Assembly: GCF_018343515.1 (NCBI RefSeq)
Contig: NZ_JAGYPD010000006.1
Coordinates: 1 to 64,000, forward strand
Source of the DNA: Bacillus sp. FJAT-50079
GTDB lineage: Bacteria; Bacillota; Bacilli; Bacillales; Bacillaceae_C
Length of the DNA stretch: 64,000 nucleotides
Reading direction: 5' to 3'
This document shows positions 35,207 to 45,117 of this stretch, piece by piece. Made by a program: the position numbers and the translations under genes. Under the pieces are notes generated by a model. The model made no database searches and had not been told where the DNA came from. It saw only the letters and a list, made by a program, of their open reading frames with translations. The first letter of the stretch is position 1. The number at the start of each line of letters is the position of its first letter.

Positions 35207-36388
35207 ATGCCTAAAAGAATCATATTGCTTGTTTGTTTTTTTCTTTTTTTTCATGTTGGAAATGTACAAGCTATCGAGGGTGAAAATAGTGAAGACAGTA
35301 GTTCGTCGTTGTTAGATAAGCAATTGGATCAACTTGGGCTTGAAGAATTAACGGAGCATTGGGAAGCGATCGTCTCGGAATATGGGAGCTACTTACCAGA
35401 AAGTCAAAGGGGGACATTGTTAGATTTTATTAAGGGAGATCAAGCTTTTTCATTGAATGGTTTATTTAGGGGAATGATTGCCTTTGCTTTTCAAGAAATT
35501 GCGATTAATGCAAAATTGCTTGGCTCGCTTATGCTCTTAACGATTTTTAGTGCCTTTTTACAATCATTGCAAACATCGTTTGAAAATGGAGCAGTAAGTA
35601 AGGTTGCTTACTCGATTATTTTTATCGTGTTAATCATTGTCGCGTTAAATAGTTTTAGGGTAGCGGCTGATTATGCGATTGGAGCCATCGATACGATGAG
35701 TCAATTTATACTCGCGCTTATTCCGCTCGTCTTAGCATTAATTGCTTCTTCAGGCGGGTTGGCTTCATCCGCATTTTTTCATCCAATCTTATTATTTCTT
35801 ATCCATACGAGTGGAATCGTCATTAAAAATGTCGTTCTCCCATTATTATTTCTTTCAACATTGCTTAATATTACGAGTTCACTAAGCAGTCAATTTAAAG
35901 TCACACAGCTGTCAGGATTGCTGCAAAAAGCGAGCATTGGTGTTCTCGGTGTTTTTGTTACTGTTTTGCTTGGTGTCCTCTCCGTGCGCGGAGCCGCCGC
36001 AGCCGTGGCAGATGGGGTTGCGATTAAGACAGCCAAATTTGTTGCCGGTAATTTTGTACCTGTTGTTGGTCGGATGTTTACGGATGCTGCAGACACAGTG
36101 ATCGCCGCTTCTTTGCTACTGAAAAATACGGTTGGGATTGCTGGTGCTGCCATCGTTTTACTTATTGCCGCTTTTCCTGCGATTAAAATTTTAGTGATTT
36201 CGTTTATTTATAAATTAGCATCAGCACTCCTGCAACCACTAGGAAATGGACCCGTCATCGAATGCTTACACCAAGTAAGCAAAACGATGCTTTATATATT
36301 CGCTGCTCTTGCGATTGTATCTTTCATGTTTTTTCTTAGTTTAACGCTATTGATCGCCTCGAGTAACATAACGATGATGGTTCGATAA
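35207..36388 (+). CDS. spoIIIAE: SpoIIIAE
   Basis: The 393-residue polytopic protein begins with a signal-like segment (MPKRIILLVCFFLFFHVGNVQA) followed by an acidic stretch. Five to seven membrane helices follow (for example LLGSLMLLTIFSAFLQSL, FILALIPLVLALIA, GVLGVFVTVLLGVLSVRGAAA). ATG 35207 follows CGGAGTGG; the frame opening at 35180 has none. It forms the membrane platform of the SpoIIIA complex. Confidence 0.94.
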   Translation: MPKRIILLVCFFLFFHVGNVQAIEGENSEDSSSSLLDKQLDQLGLEELTEHWEAIVSEYGSYLPESQRGTLLDFIKGDQAFSLNGLFRGMIAFAFQEIAINAKLLGSLMLLTIFSAFLQSLQTSFENGAVSKVAYSIIFIVLIIVALNSFRVAADYAIGAIDTMSQFILALIPLVLALIASSGGLASSAFFHPILLFLIHTSGIVIKNVVLPLLFLSTLLNITSSLSSQFKVTQLSGLLQKASIGVLGVFVTVLLGVLSVRGAAAAVADGVAIKTAKFVAGNFVPVVGRMFTDAADTVIAASLLLKNTVGIAGAAIVLLIAAFPAIKILVISFIYKLASALLQPLGNGPVIECLHQVSKTMLYIFAALAIVSFMFFLSLTLLIASSNITMMVR

Positions 36389-36401
36389 GGGGGGAGCTTG
36401 A

Positions 36402-37034
36402 ATGAATGCAATTAGTGAGTGGGTCTTTACCATTATTATCTTTTTACTGCTCGCGATGGTCATTGATATGCTGCTTCCTAATTCTGCAATGAAAAAATAT
36501 ACAAAGCTTGTCACTGGACTCGTCCTAATTGCAATTATCATTACCCCGCTATTCAAACTTATGTCGACCGACTTTGAAACACTGTTGCGCAATATCTCTA
36601 TCGAGGCGGAGCAACAATTTCAACATGAGGAAAGTTTGTTAGAAAATAAAAAAAGAGAAATACAAGCTAGTTTGGATGCATATACATTAGAGCAAATGGC
36701 TGTCCTAATGAAAGCGGATGTGGAAAAGGAGTTGATGGAAAGATTTGGATTAATCATAACGAACATCGATATAAAAGCGGAAGATCGAGAAATTATTACG
36801 ACTGAACAACTGAAAAAGGTGAAAGTAACCGTAGAGCGGGGAGAAGGAGGAACGAGAGAAATTGTACCCGTTCATATTCAAATTAATGGACAGGCAAAAG
36901 AAGAAAAGCTAGAAGATTTTACGGAAATCATCGACGTCTTATCAACTAATTGGGAAATCCCTATTTCGATTATAGAAATTGTCGCGAAGGGAGGGGCTGA
37001 TGTAACGAATGAGCAAGCAAAACGGGCCTCTTGA
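36402..37034 (+). CDS. spoIIIAF: SpoIIIAF
   Basis: The 210-residue protein has two N-terminal membrane helices (VFTIIIFLLLAMVIDMLL and LVTGLVLIAIIITPLFKLM) and an extracytoplasmic C-terminal ring-building domain (about 60-200) of the SpoIIIAF/AG type. AAGGGGGGAGC precedes ATG 36402. The end overlaps spoIIIAG by 26 bases. Confidence 0.94.
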   Translation: MNAISEWVFTIIIFLLLAMVIDMLLPNSAMKKYTKLVTGLVLIAIIITPLFKLMSTDFETLLRNISIEAEQQFQHEESLLENKKREIQASLDAYTLEQMAVLMKADVEKELMERFGLIITNIDIKAEDREIITTEQLKKVKVTVERGEGGTREIVPVHIQINGQAKEEKLEDFTEIIDVLSTNWEIPISIIEIVAKGGADVTNEQAKRAS

Positions 37035-37671
37035 CTGGCTAAAACAAAAATTAGATTCGATGCCTCCCGGGAATAAAAATGGAAAAAACTATTATTTGCT
37101 TATCTTGCTTCTAGCGGGTGTCCTCTTTATGTTAATCGGAAGTATATGGAAAAATGATACGGCGGATCAGCAAGCAACAGTAGTATCGGCCGATCAAAAT
37201 ACAGTGAGTGAGGAAGTAGAGACGTTTGCAAAGAAAGATTCTAATAAAAATGATGAAATGAAACAATTAGAGGATCAATATGAAAATCAGCTAAAGGAAG
37301 CACTCGAAGGGATTGTTGGTGTTTCTCACGTGTCGGTTGTCGTCCATGTCGGATCGACCGAACAAAAGGTGTTTGAGAAAAATACCATTTTACGAAATCA
37401 AACGACGAGTGAAGAAGATAAAGAAGGCGGAACTCGCCAAATTGAAGATCAATCACAAGAGGAAGAGCTCGTCCTCATCAATGAAGGCGAAAAAGACACT
37501 CCAGTCGTTAAGGAGATTAGAAAACCAGAAATTAAGGGCGTACTCATTGTTGCTGGTGGTGCAGAAAACATCCAAGTGAAAAAATGGATTATTGAGGCTG
37601 TTACACGCTTGCTTGATGTTCCGAGTCATAAAGTTGCCGTCATTCCTAAAAAATCAAAGGGGGATTCTTAA
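37009..37671 (+). CDS. spoIIIAG: SpoIIIAG, ring-forming channel protein
   Basis: The 220-residue protein has one membrane helix (YYLLILLLAGVLFMLIGSIW, about 25-44) and a ring-building domain in the intermembrane space. It includes the ELKEALEGIVGVSHVSVVVHVGSTE strand-helix unit, a beta-triangle-type insert (about 125-170), and RKPEIKGVLIVAGGAENIQVKKWI. In B. subtilis this protein makes a 30-fold ring. Overlaps spoIIIAF; spoIIIAH follows without a gap. Confidence 0.95.
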   Translation: MSKQNGPLDWLKQKLDSMPPGNKNGKNYYLLILLLAGVLFMLIGSIWKNDTADQQATVVSADQNTVSEEVETFAKKDSNKNDEMKQLEDQYENQLKEALEGIVGVSHVSVVVHVGSTEQKVFEKNTILRNQTTSEEDKEGGTRQIEDQSQEEELVLINEGEKDTPVVKEIRKPEIKGVLIVAGGAENIQVKKWIIEAVTRLLDVPSHKVAVIPKKSKGDS

Positions 37672-38205
37672 ATGCTATTGAAGAAACAAACCGTCTGGCT
37701 ATTAACGATGTTAAGTCTCGTTGTTGTATTATCGGTTTATTATGTTACATCTGACCCAGGGACGACTGATTTAGCCGCAGTTGGTAAGAAAGATGCGAAA
37801 GAGGAAGAAGCGGCGGCAGATGATAAAGACATGAAAGTCATTACGGAGGCAGCTGGCGATGAGGCATTTGAAACAATGCGGCTTGAGCTTCAAGATAAGC
37901 GAAGCAAGGAACGCACTGATCTAACAATGCAAGTTGCTTCACCCGAACTAACTGCTGAAGAGAAAAATAAGCTGTATGAACAAATGGAGGACTTAGCTGA
38001 GTATGAAACAAAAGAAAGTACAATCGAGAGCTTAATTAAATCACTCGGATATAGCGATGCATTAGTTAGAGCGGATGAAGGTCAGGTGAAAGTGACCGTG
38101 AAAAAGACAGAACATACACGTGAGGATGCAGCAAAAATATTAAGTATTGTTCGCGAAGAATTTGGAACGCAAACGGTCGCAACCGTTGTGTTTCAGCCAA
38201 ATTAA
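37672..38205 (+). CDS. spoIIIAH: SpoIIIAH, channel partner of SpoIIQ
   Basis: The 177-residue mother-cell membrane protein has an N-terminal anchor nearly identical to B. subtilis (MLLKKQTVWLLTMLSLVVVLSVYY) and a C-terminal YscJ-like ring-building domain (AFETMRLELQDKRSKERTDL to TVATVVFQPN) that binds SpoIIQ. The acidic linker is about 40 residues shorter than in B. subtilis (218 residues). No frameshift is seen, so the shorter linker looks natural. Last gene of the operon. Confidence 0.95.
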   Translation: MLLKKQTVWLLTMLSLVVVLSVYYVTSDPGTTDLAAVGKKDAKEEEAAADDKDMKVITEAAGDEAFETMRLELQDKRSKERTDLTMQVASPELTAEEKNKLYEQMEDLAEYETKESTIESLIKSLGYSDALVRADEGQVKVTVKKTEHTREDAAKILSIVREEFGTQTVATVVFQPN

Positions 38206-38213
38206 ATGATTTG

Positions 38214-38252
38214 AAAAATGACGGATGTGCCAAGTGCATCCGTCATTTTTAT
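38214..38252 (+). terminator. spoIIIA operon terminator
   Basis: The stem AAAATGACGGATG / CATCCGTCATTTT is followed by TATT, nine bases after spoIIIAH. Confidence 0.9.
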
Positions 38253-38338
38253 TAATATTACCCTTCAGCATTGAATTATGAACCTGTTTTATAATATGAT
38301 GTTAGCATCTACTCATAATTTTTGAAGGAGTGTCAAAT

Positions 38339-38842
38339 ATGTTAAAAATTCAGGAAATACGTGAAATCATAAAATTAATTGATCAATCTGATATCGAAGA
38401 ATTTAAGTATGAGCATGAAGGAGCAAAAATTGTCTTAAAGAAAAACGTCCATGCTCCTGTACAGCAAGTCACTTCAGCACCAATCGCTGCACAGCCGACA
38501 TTTGTTCAGCAAGCTCCTGTTCAACCGGTAAGCGCACCAGAAGTAGCCGCACCAGCTGCACAACCAGCCGCAGCAGAACAAAGTGGGGTGGATAATGCCA
38601 ACTTACATACAATCACCTCTCCGATGGTTGGAACTTTTTATCAATCCTCTTCACCTGATAGCCCTCCATATGTAAGTTCAGGTTCAGAAGTGAAAGCAGA
38701 CACGGTCGTTTGTATCGTTGAAGCGATGAAACTATTCAATGAAATCGAAGCGGAAGTGGAAGGCGAGATCGTTGAAGTTCTTGCTAAAGATGGTCAGCTT
38801 GTTGAGTATGGCCAACCATTATTCCTCGTAAAGCCTAGATAA
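38339..38842 (+). CDS. accB: Biotin carboxyl carrier protein of acetyl-CoA carboxylase
   Basis: The 167-residue protein has an N-terminal AccC-binding part ([15 protein letters not shown]), a linker rich in Ala, Pro and Gln (about residues 40-82) and the C-terminal biotinyl domain with Lys131 in [11 protein letters not shown]. It carries CO2 for malonyl-CoA synthesis, the first step of fatty acid synthesis. ATG 38339 follows GAAGGAG at eight bases; GTG 38330 overlaps that site. accC follows after 12 bases. A TATAAT lies at 38290-38295. Confidence 0.95.
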   Translation: MLKIQEIREIIKLIDQSDIEEFKYEHEGAKIVLKKNVHAPVQQVTSAPIAAQPTFVQQAPVQPVSAPEVAAPAAQPAAAEQSGVDNANLHTITSPMVGTFYQSSSPDSPPYVSSGSEVKADTVVCIVEAMKLFNEIEAEVEGEIVEVLAKDGQLVEYGQPLFLVKPR

Positions 38843-38854
38843 GGAGTAGAAGAG

Positions 38855-40210
38855 ATGATAAAAAAACTATTAATCGCTAATAGGGGAGAAATCGCCGTTA
38901 GAATTATTCGAGCATGTAAAGAAATGGATATTGAATCGGTTGCCGTTTATTCGGAGGCTGATAAAGAAGCGTTGCACGTCCAGCTTGCTGATGAAGCTTA
39001 TTGTATTGGACCAAAAGCATCAAAGGATAGCTATTTAAATACAGCAAATGTCATTAGTGTTGCGAAATTAACTGGCTGTGATGCGATTCATCCGGGATAT
39101 GGATTTTTAGCTGAAAATGCTGATTTTGCTGAGCTATGCCGCGACTGTAATATTGTTTTTGTTGGACCAAGTCCAGAGGCAATATCTAAAATGGGAACGA
39201 AGGATGTTGCAAGAGAAACGATGCAAATGGCAGGAGTACCAATCGTTCCTGGCTCACATGGCATCATTCAAGATATTGATGAAGCAGTTGAGCTTGCAGA
39301 CGAAATTGGTTATCCTGTAATTATAAAAGCAACAGCAGGCGGCGGTGGCAAAGGAATCCGCGTAGCTAGAAACGAAGAAGAGCTAGCAAAAGGAATTACA
39401 ATTACACAACAGGAAGCATTGACAGCTTTCGGTAATCCAGGTGTATACATTGAGAAATACATTGAAGATTTCCGCCACGTTGAAATTCAAATTATGGCTG
39501 ATGGTCATGGGAATGTCATACATCTTGGAGAAAGAGATTGTTCGATTCAAAGAAGGCTGCAAAAACTGATCGAAGAAACACCCTCACCAGCGATTGATTC
39601 AGAGATGCGAGAAATCATGGGTGCGGCGGCAGTAAAAGCAGCAAAAGCAGTTAATTATACTGGGGCAGGTACGATTGAATTCATTTACGATTACCGCAAT
39701 CGTGAATTTTATTTCATGGAAATGAATACGAGGATTCAGGTAGAGCATCCGGTCACAGAGATGGTGACAGGAATCGATTTAATCAAAGAAATGATTCATG
39801 TTGCTTCAGGCAATACATTGTCTGTCACTCAAGAAGAGGTACAATTTAACGGTTGGTCAATTGAATGCCGAATCAATGCTGAGAATCCGGAAAAAAACTT
39901 CATGCCTTCCGCAGGAAAAATCGAAATGTATTTACCGCCAGGTGGCTTTGGAGTAAGAGTAGATTCAGGGGCTTATCCTGGTTACACGATTCCACCATAC
40001 TATGATTCGATGATCGCTAAAGTCATTTCATACGGAGCGACGAGGGAAGAAGCGATTGCAAGAATGAAACGGGCCTTGGAAGAGTTTATTATCGAAGGGG
40101 TTAAAACGACGATTCCATTCCATTTGAATTTACTCGAACATGAGGCGTTTATTTCTAAAGAGTTTAATACGAAGTTTTTAGAGAACTATGATGTAATGAA
40201 TCAAAAATAA
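38855..40210 (+). CDS. accC: Biotin carboxylase subunit of acetyl-CoA carboxylase
   Basis: The 451-residue ATP-grasp enzyme starts with [19 protein letters not shown], has the glycine-rich lid [13 protein letters not shown], the catalytic segment [18 protein letters not shown] and the C-terminal [15 protein letters not shown]. It carboxylates the biotin of AccB. Length and motifs are complete. It is in an operon with accB and yqhY. Confidence 0.97.
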   Translation: MIKKLLIANRGEIAVRIIRACKEMDIESVAVYSEADKEALHVQLADEAYCIGPKASKDSYLNTANVISVAKLTGCDAIHPGYGFLAENADFAELCRDCNIVFVGPSPEAISKMGTKDVARETMQMAGVPIVPGSHGIIQDIDEAVELADEIGYPVIIKATAGGGGKGIRVARNEEELAKGITITQQEALTAFGNPGVYIEKYIEDFRHVEIQIMADGHGNVIHLGERDCSIQRRLQKLIEETPSPAIDSEMREIMGAAAVKAAKAVNYTGAGTIEFIYDYRNREFYFMEMNTRIQVEHPVTEMVTGIDLIKEMIHVASGNTLSVTQEEVQFNGWSIECRINAENPEKNFMPSAGKIEMYLPPGGFGVRVDSGAYPGYTIPPYYDSMIAKVISYGATREEAIARMKRALEEFIIEGVKTTIPFHLNLLEHEAFISKEFNTKFLENYDVMNQK

Positions 40211-40225
40211 GCGGAGGTGCGGAAA

Positions 40226-40642
40226 ATGGAAGAAAACGTAAATATGTTGGAGATGACAGTAGAAGAAGGGCATCACCATGGGAAAATTGAAATAGCACCT
40301 GAAGTCATTGAAGTCATTGCGGGTATTGCCGCTTCTGAAGTTGAAGGTGTAGCACAAATGCGCGGCAATTTCGCAACAGGGGTTGTTGAACGCCTTGGAA
40401 AGAAAAACCATGGAAAAGGGATTCGAGTTGAACTTTCCGATGAAGGAATTAAAGTAGATGTTTACTGCCTTATGAATTTCGGCGTTTCCATTCCGAACGT
40501 TGCTCAAAAAGTTCAAGATAATATTCGGCAAACATTGTATAATATGACTGCATTAGAAGCTGAAGAAGTGAATGTTCATATCGTTGGCGTTGCATTTGAA
40601 CATCAGCGTCAAGATGAAGCCGATGAATTTGAAGAACAATAA
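40226..40642 (+). CDS. yqhY: Asp23/Gls24 family protein YqhY
   Basis: The 138-residue product has the Asp23 pattern GKIEIAPEVIEVIAGIAASEVEGVAQM, then GIRVELSDEGIKVDVYCLMNFGVSIP and VQDNIRQTLYNMTALEAEEVNVHIVGV. It sits after accBC, and in B. subtilis YqhY is tied to the control of acetyl-CoA carboxylase activity. ATG 40226 follows GGAGG; GTG 40217 is inside that site. Confidence 0.92.
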   Translation: MEENVNMLEMTVEEGHHHGKIEIAPEVIEVIAGIAASEVEGVAQMRGNFATGVVERLGKKNHGKGIRVELSDEGIKVDVYCLMNFGVSIPNVAQKVQDNIRQTLYNMTALEAEEVNVHIVGVAFEHQRQDEADEFEEQ

Positions 40643-40716
40643 AACAAACTTCAATAAATTGGGATATGCTGAAATCGCCACTTGAGTGGCAACGCATGAT
40701 GCAGGATAAATAAATG

Positions 40717-40743
40717 GCCAGAGGGAAATCCTTTGGCTTTTTC
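40717..40743 (+). terminator. Terminator after accBC-yqhY
   Basis: The stem GCCAGAGG / CCTTTGGC with a short loop is followed by TTTTTC. It ends the accBC-yqhY unit before the repeat at 40770-40877. Confidence 0.7.
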
Positions 40744-40769
40744 AATCAACTGCTAGGCGATTAAAGTTG

Positions 40770-40877
40770 TGTGTTCAATAGTAGGACCTAAGGTGCGAGT
40801 TGGCACCGCTTTGAAGAGCTACTTGTATAAAATGTACAAAGTTCCAAAGTCGTCGGATTTTTTGAACATCCTCTAAA
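40770..40877. repeat. Dispersed intergenic repeat, family C, degenerate copy (inverted)
   Basis: Read on the minus strand the block opens with GAGGATGTTCAAAAAA and closes near GTTGAACACAC-like text (plus strand GTGTGTTCAATAG at the left). The ends match those of the better copies at 50126-50300 and 56346-56532. The interior has diverged strongly. It lies directly before nusB. Confidence 0.5.
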
Positions 40878-40888
40878 AGGAGTTTTAC

Positions 40889-41275
40889 ATGATGAAAAGA
40901 AGAGTGGCGCGTGAAAAGGCTTTGCAAGCATTGTATCAAATTGATTTAGGTGGCGCGGATCCAGCCGAAGCACTGAATCATGTGCTTGAAGATGCGAAGC
41001 CTGATCCGTTTTTACAAAACCTTGTTGAAGGGATACTAGCCAATAAAAAGGAAATTGACGAAGAAATTAGCAAGCATCTAGAACGCTGGTCGATTGATCG
41101 CTTAGCGAAAGTCGATGTAAATATTTTACGAATCGGTGTGTTTGAGTTATTGTTCAGCGATGAAGTACCAGATAATGTTGCCATTAACGAAGCAATTGAA
41201 ATTGCCAAACTTTTTGGTGATGAGAAATCCGGAAAATTTATCAATGGTATTTTGTCAAAGATAAGTGGGGAATAG
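40889..41275 (+). CDS. nusB: Transcription antitermination factor NusB
   Basis: The 128-residue all-helical protein has RRVAREKALQALYQIDLG at the start and LAKVDVNILRIGVFELLF, NVAINEAIEIAKLFGDEKSGKFINGIL at the end. It binds the boxA RNA with NusE (S10) for rRNA transcription. AAAAGGAG precedes two adjacent ATGs (40889 and 40892); either can be used. Confidence 0.95.
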   Translation: MMKRRVAREKALQALYQIDLGGADPAEALNHVLEDAKPDPFLQNLVEGILANKKEIDEEISKHLERWSIDRLAKVDVNILRIGVFELLFSDEVPDNVAINEAIEIAKLFGDEKSGKFINGILSKISGE

Positions 41276-41306
41276 CAGCTAATCATTGCTAAAGAGGAGA
41301 ATGGAA

Positions 41307-42164
41307 ATGACAGCAAAATTAATTAATGGAAAAGAAATCTCAGACCATATTCGTAAAGGATTGGAATCTGAAGTTGCTAAATTAACAGAAGCAGGAATTA
41401 AGCCTGGGCTAGCGGTTATACTTGTCGGTAATAATCCTGCATCACGTACATATGTCACATCCAAGCAAAAAAGCTGTAAAGCGATTGGAATGGAATCGTT
41501 GCTCATTGAGCTGCCAGAAGATGTAGAGGAAGAAATCCTTTTGCAAAAAATTCATGAATTGAATGAGCAAGATAATATTCATGGAATTCTAGTGCAATTA
41601 CCATTGCCAAAACATATTTCTGAAGAAAAGGTAATCGAAACAATTTCTCCTGAGAAAGATGTTGATGGCTTCCATCCAGTGAATATTGGAAAAATGATGA
41701 CTGGACAGGATACATTTTTACCTTGTACCCCGTTTGGTGTACTAGAGATGTTAAAACATGAGCAAATTTCAATCACTGGGAAACATGCAGTCATTATCGG
41801 AAGAAGCAATATCGTTGGCAAGCCAGCTGGTCAACTGATGCTTAACGAAAATGCAACGGTTACGTATTGTCATTCAAAAACACCAGATCTTGCTTCATTT
41901 ACGAAACAAGCGGATATTGTCATTGCTGCCGTTGGAAAGGCGAAAATGCTAAAAGCTGACCAGATAAAAGAAGGGGCAGTTGTCATCGATGTTGGTATGA
42001 ACAGAGACGAAAATGGCAAGCTTTGTGGGGATGTTGATTTCGACGATGTGAAAGAAAAAGCGGGCTATATTACACCAGTTCCAGGTGGAGTTGGACCAAT
42101 GACGATTACGATGCTTTTATACAATACTGTCAAATCAGCCCAAGCATTACTAACTAATCGCTAA
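41307..42164 (+). CDS. folD: Methylenetetrahydrofolate dehydrogenase/cyclohydrolase
   Basis: The 285-residue bifunctional enzyme makes 10-formyl-THF. It shows the substrate Tyr-x3-Lys in [35 protein letters not shown], the Rossmann segment [17 protein letters not shown], and CHSKTPDL and [11 protein letters not shown] at the C-terminus. ATG 41307 has AAGAGGAG at eight bases; earlier ATGs are too close to it. It lies 31 bases after nusB. Confidence 0.95.
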   Translation: MTAKLINGKEISDHIRKGLESEVAKLTEAGIKPGLAVILVGNNPASRTYVTSKQKSCKAIGMESLLIELPEDVEEEILLQKIHELNEQDNIHGILVQLPLPKHISEEKVIETISPEKDVDGFHPVNIGKMMTGQDTFLPCTPFGVLEMLKHEQISITGKHAVIIGRSNIVGKPAGQLMLNENATVTYCHSKTPDLASFTKQADIVIAAVGKAKMLKADQIKEGAVVIDVGMNRDENGKLCGDVDFDDVKEKAGYITPVPGGVGPMTITMLLYNTVKSAQALLTNR

Positions 42165-42184
42165 ACATGGTATCAGTCATAAAA

Positions 42185-42221
42185 AAAGAAAAGCTGCCAT
42201 CTTAGATGCAGCTTTTCTTGT
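42185..42221 (+). terminator. Terminator between folD and xseA
   Basis: The stem AGAAAAGCTGC / GCAGCTTTTCT has a ten-base loop. The T run after it is short, so readthrough into xseA is possible. Confidence 0.75.
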
Positions 42222-42254
42222 GATAAAATGACGTTCAAAAAAGGGTGCGGAAAA

Positions 42255-43610
42255 ATGGAAAATAGACGATATTTAACCGTCCATTCGTTGACGAAATATA
42301 TAAAACGAAAGTTTGATGCAGATCCTCACTTAACAGATGTATTTGTAAAAGGTGAAATTTCCAATTTTAAGCAACATTCAAGTGGTCATATGTATTTCAC
42401 TTTAAAAGACGAAAAGGCGAGAATGTTAGCTGTTATGTTTGCGAGCTCGGCAAAGGGAATGAAATTTATTCCGGAAAATGGGATGAATGTACTTGTGAGA
42501 GGAAGCATTTCTGTTTATGAAGCTTCTGGGCAATACCAAATATATGTAAAAGAAATGCAGCCAGACGGAATTGGCGCATTATACCTCGCTTATGAGCAGC
42601 TTAAGGAAAAGCTAGAGAAAGAAGGCTTATTTCATCCTAGTCGAAAAAAGATGCTACCTATTTATCCTCAAACGATTGGAATCATTACATCTCCAACAGG
42701 TGCAGCCATACGAGACATTATTACAACGATTCGCCGCCGCTATCCTATTGGAAAAGTCTTGCTCATACCCGCCCTCGTGCAAGGACAGCAAGCCTCAACC
42801 TCAATTGCTAGAGCAATTCAACAAGCAAATAGTCGAGCAGATATCGATGTTTTAATCGTTGGGCGGGGAGGCGGATCGATTGAGGAGCTTTGGGCTTTTA
42901 ACGAAGAAATCGTTGCAAGGGCGATTTATGAATCAAGCATTCCGATCGTCTCGGCTGTTGGTCATGAGACGGATTTCACGATTGCCGATCTTGTTGCTGA
43001 TGTAAGAGCGGCAACGCCGACCGCTGCGGCTGAAATAGCGGTCCCGCATATTGAAGAGTTATTAGAGCGACTGATGAATCGGAAAATGCGGATATTCAGA
43101 AGCATGAGTCAGCTAACGAAAGAGAAAAGAAACAAGCTTAAAGCCCTTGACCAATCATATATGATGAGAAATCCTCAGAAACTATACGAGCAAAAATGGG
43201 AACGGCTTGATCGATTATCCGAAAGACTTTACGTAGGTCAAACGACGATTTTCAAAGAACGTAGGGAGCGCTATATTCAGTTGAATCGTTCATTGCGTAG
43301 ATATCATCCCGCAAACACATTGCGGTTAAGTGTTGAAAGGTATAATCAAACAAAACGTAGACTCGTACTTGAAGCACGAAAGCGATTGAAAGATAAATCA
43401 CAGGCGTTTATCGGCAAAGTTGCAACTTTAGAGGCGCTTAGTCCGTTGAGCACATTGCAAAGGGGCTTTAGCATTGCTCATGATCAAGAAGGGAAAATTG
43501 TAAAAAATGTGGATCAGGTGCGGCCAGGAGAAACAATGAAACTAATCGTCACAGATGGTAAGATATCGTGTACGATTAACCAAATTGAAAAAGGTGAGCA
43601 AAATGAGTGA
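42255..43610 (+). CDS. xseA: Exodeoxyribonuclease VII large subunit
   Basis: The 451-residue protein has an N-terminal OB fold ([40 protein letters not shown]), the catalytic core ([58 protein letters not shown]) and a long C-terminal coiled coil. With XseB it degrades single-stranded DNA. ATG 42255 has AAAGGGTGCGG upstream. Overlaps xseB by eight bases. Confidence 0.96.
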   Translation: MENRRYLTVHSLTKYIKRKFDADPHLTDVFVKGEISNFKQHSSGHMYFTLKDEKARMLAVMFASSAKGMKFIPENGMNVLVRGSISVYEASGQYQIYVKEMQPDGIGALYLAYEQLKEKLEKEGLFHPSRKKMLPIYPQTIGIITSPTGAAIRDIITTIRRRYPIGKVLLIPALVQGQQASTSIARAIQQANSRADIDVLIVGRGGGSIEELWAFNEEIVARAIYESSIPIVSAVGHETDFTIADLVADVRAATPTAAAEIAVPHIEELLERLMNRKMRIFRSMSQLTKEKRNKLKALDQSYMMRNPQKLYEQKWERLDRLSERLYVGQTTIFKERRERYIQLNRSLRRYHPANTLRLSVERYNQTKRRLVLEARKRLKDKSQAFIGKVATLEALSPLSTLQRGFSIAHDQEGKIVKNVDQVRPGETMKLIVTDGKISCTINQIEKGEQNE

Positions 43611-43833
43611 TAAATTAACGTTTGAAGAAGCAATGGATCAACTGGATACGATTGTTCAAAAATTGGAGGAAGGAGATATTCCTCTTGAAGAGGCATTGGT
43701 TATTTATCAAAAGGGTGTTGAACTATCAAAGCTTTGTCATGATAAATTAAAAAATGCCGAAGCCCAGCTTACAAAGGTTTTAACGGATGATGGCGAAGAG
43801 GATTTCCAACTTCGTGAGGAGGACCAGGCTTGA
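43603..43833 (+). CDS. xseB: Exodeoxyribonuclease VII small subunit
   Basis: The 76-residue protein of two helices has the family pattern [53 protein letters not shown] 43603 lies within the end of xseA with AAAGGTGAG upstream. Its last base is the first base of the ispA ATG, giving a TGATG overlap. Confidence 0.95.
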   Translation: MSDKLTFEEAMDQLDTIVQKLEEGDIPLEEALVIYQKGVELSKLCHDKLKNAEAQLTKVLTDDGEEDFQLREEDQA

Positions 43834-44714
43834 TGAATCAATTAGATCGCTTCATCAACACGTATAAGCCGATACTTGACCAGACAATGATAACGGCAGT
43901 TAATGAACTGAAAGCACCGAGCATACTTAAAGAATCGATGCGATATTCATTAGAAGCTGGTGGAAAACGAATACGACCGCTTTTATTATTTGCGGCGATC
44001 GCTGCATTCGAAAAAAAGCCAGAGCTTGGATTAACGGCGGCTGCCTCATTGGAAATGATTCATACTTATTCGCTCGTCCATGATGATTTGCCAAGCATGG
44101 ATGATGATGATTTAAGACGCGGAAAGCCAACAAATCACAAAGTTTTCGGGGAAGCGATCGCTATTTTGGCTGGAGATGGACTATTAACGTACAGCTTCCA
44201 ATTAATTGCCGAAGACAAAAACTTAAATCCTGATTTGAAAATTAAATTAATCTCTTTACTTGCTGCTTGTGCGGGCCCAGAAGGAATGGTTGGCGGACAA
44301 ACGGCAGATATTCAAGGAGAAAATCAACATTTAGCACTCGAGGACTTGGAGTATATTCACCTCCATAAAACGGGGAAACTGCTCTCCTATGCCGTCATGG
44401 CGGGGGCGATGATCGGCGGGGCCACCCCGAAACAACTTGCTTTATTTGAAACTTTTTCTAAGCATTTAGGACTTGCTTTTCAAATTAGCGATGACATATT
44501 GGATGTTGAAGGGACCGAACAACGACTAGGCAAGCCAGTTGGCAGCGATACGGGAAATATAAAGAGTACGTACCCATCTGTATTAACTTTACAAGGTGCG
44601 AAGCAACAACTTGAAATGCATATTGAGGCAGCGAAGCAAGCTCTCATTGAAACGAACCTACAAACATCATTACTAGAAGAAATAACAACAATGATTGGTG
44701 CTCGTGATCATTAA
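43833..44714 (+). CDS. ispA: Polyprenyl (farnesyl/geranylgeranyl) diphosphate synthase
   Basis: The 293-residue prenyl transferase has the first Asp-rich motif VHDDLPSMDDDDLRRG (from residue 82), GGKRIRP for the diphosphate, and the second Asp-rich motif FQISDDILD. Length and place fit farnesyl diphosphate synthase (yqiD). GAGGAGG lies ten bases before ATG 43833. A terminator follows, and then about 860 bp without a gene. Confidence 0.95.
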   Translation: MNQLDRFINTYKPILDQTMITAVNELKAPSILKESMRYSLEAGGKRIRPLLLFAAIAAFEKKPELGLTAAASLEMIHTYSLVHDDLPSMDDDDLRRGKPTNHKVFGEAIAILAGDGLLTYSFQLIAEDKNLNPDLKIKLISLLAACAGPEGMVGGQTADIQGENQHLALEDLEYIHLHKTGKLLSYAVMAGAMIGGATPKQLALFETFSKHLGLAFQISDDILDVEGTEQRLGKPVGSDTGNIKSTYPSVLTLQGAKQQLEMHIEAAKQALIETNLQTSLLEEITTMIGARDH

Positions 44715-44738
44715 TTAGACAAACCTTTATATGGAAAT

Positions 44739-44788
44739 AGGCATCATCAAACTCGATGGAAAATCGGGTTGAATGATGCCTGTTTTTA
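44739..44788 (+). terminator. ispA terminator
   Basis: The stem AGGCATCAT / ATGATGCCT, extended by partly paired inner bases, is followed by GTTTTTATA. It separates ispA from the OLE unit. Confidence 0.8.
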
Positions 44789-45063
44789 TAGAAAAGATAT
44801 CGCTTTATGTATACGTATTTAGCTTTAAAAGCTATCGACTCAGGTCATAATCCTCAGGGAAGCCTATTCGAGAAGTTTATGCTCAATTGGCATAGATTGG
44901 ATATAGCAAAGCAGGCGGGCCGCTTGCTGTGATGGCTGAAGAACTCCCGCGAGGCCGCACGCCGTGAGTTGCATAGGCGCTAGCACAATGAGGTGTTACA
45001 ACAGGACATGGCGAAATTAAACTTTATTCCTCTATTCGAGCTTAGACAATGTCCTCATTTACA

Positions 45064-45087
45064 GCGGGCTTCTTGCGCTTTTCTTAA
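45064..45087. repeat. Tail of dispersed repeat, family B
   Basis: AGCGGGCTTCTTGCGCTTTTCTTA matches the right end of the block at 55921-56068 (CGGGCGCTTGCGCTTTTCTTA). The rest of the element is not recognisable. The stretch 44789-45063 holds nothing else I can name. Confidence 0.5.
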
Positions 45088-45117
45088 TTTGCTCTATTAG
45101 AGACTGCGTTTAATAGA

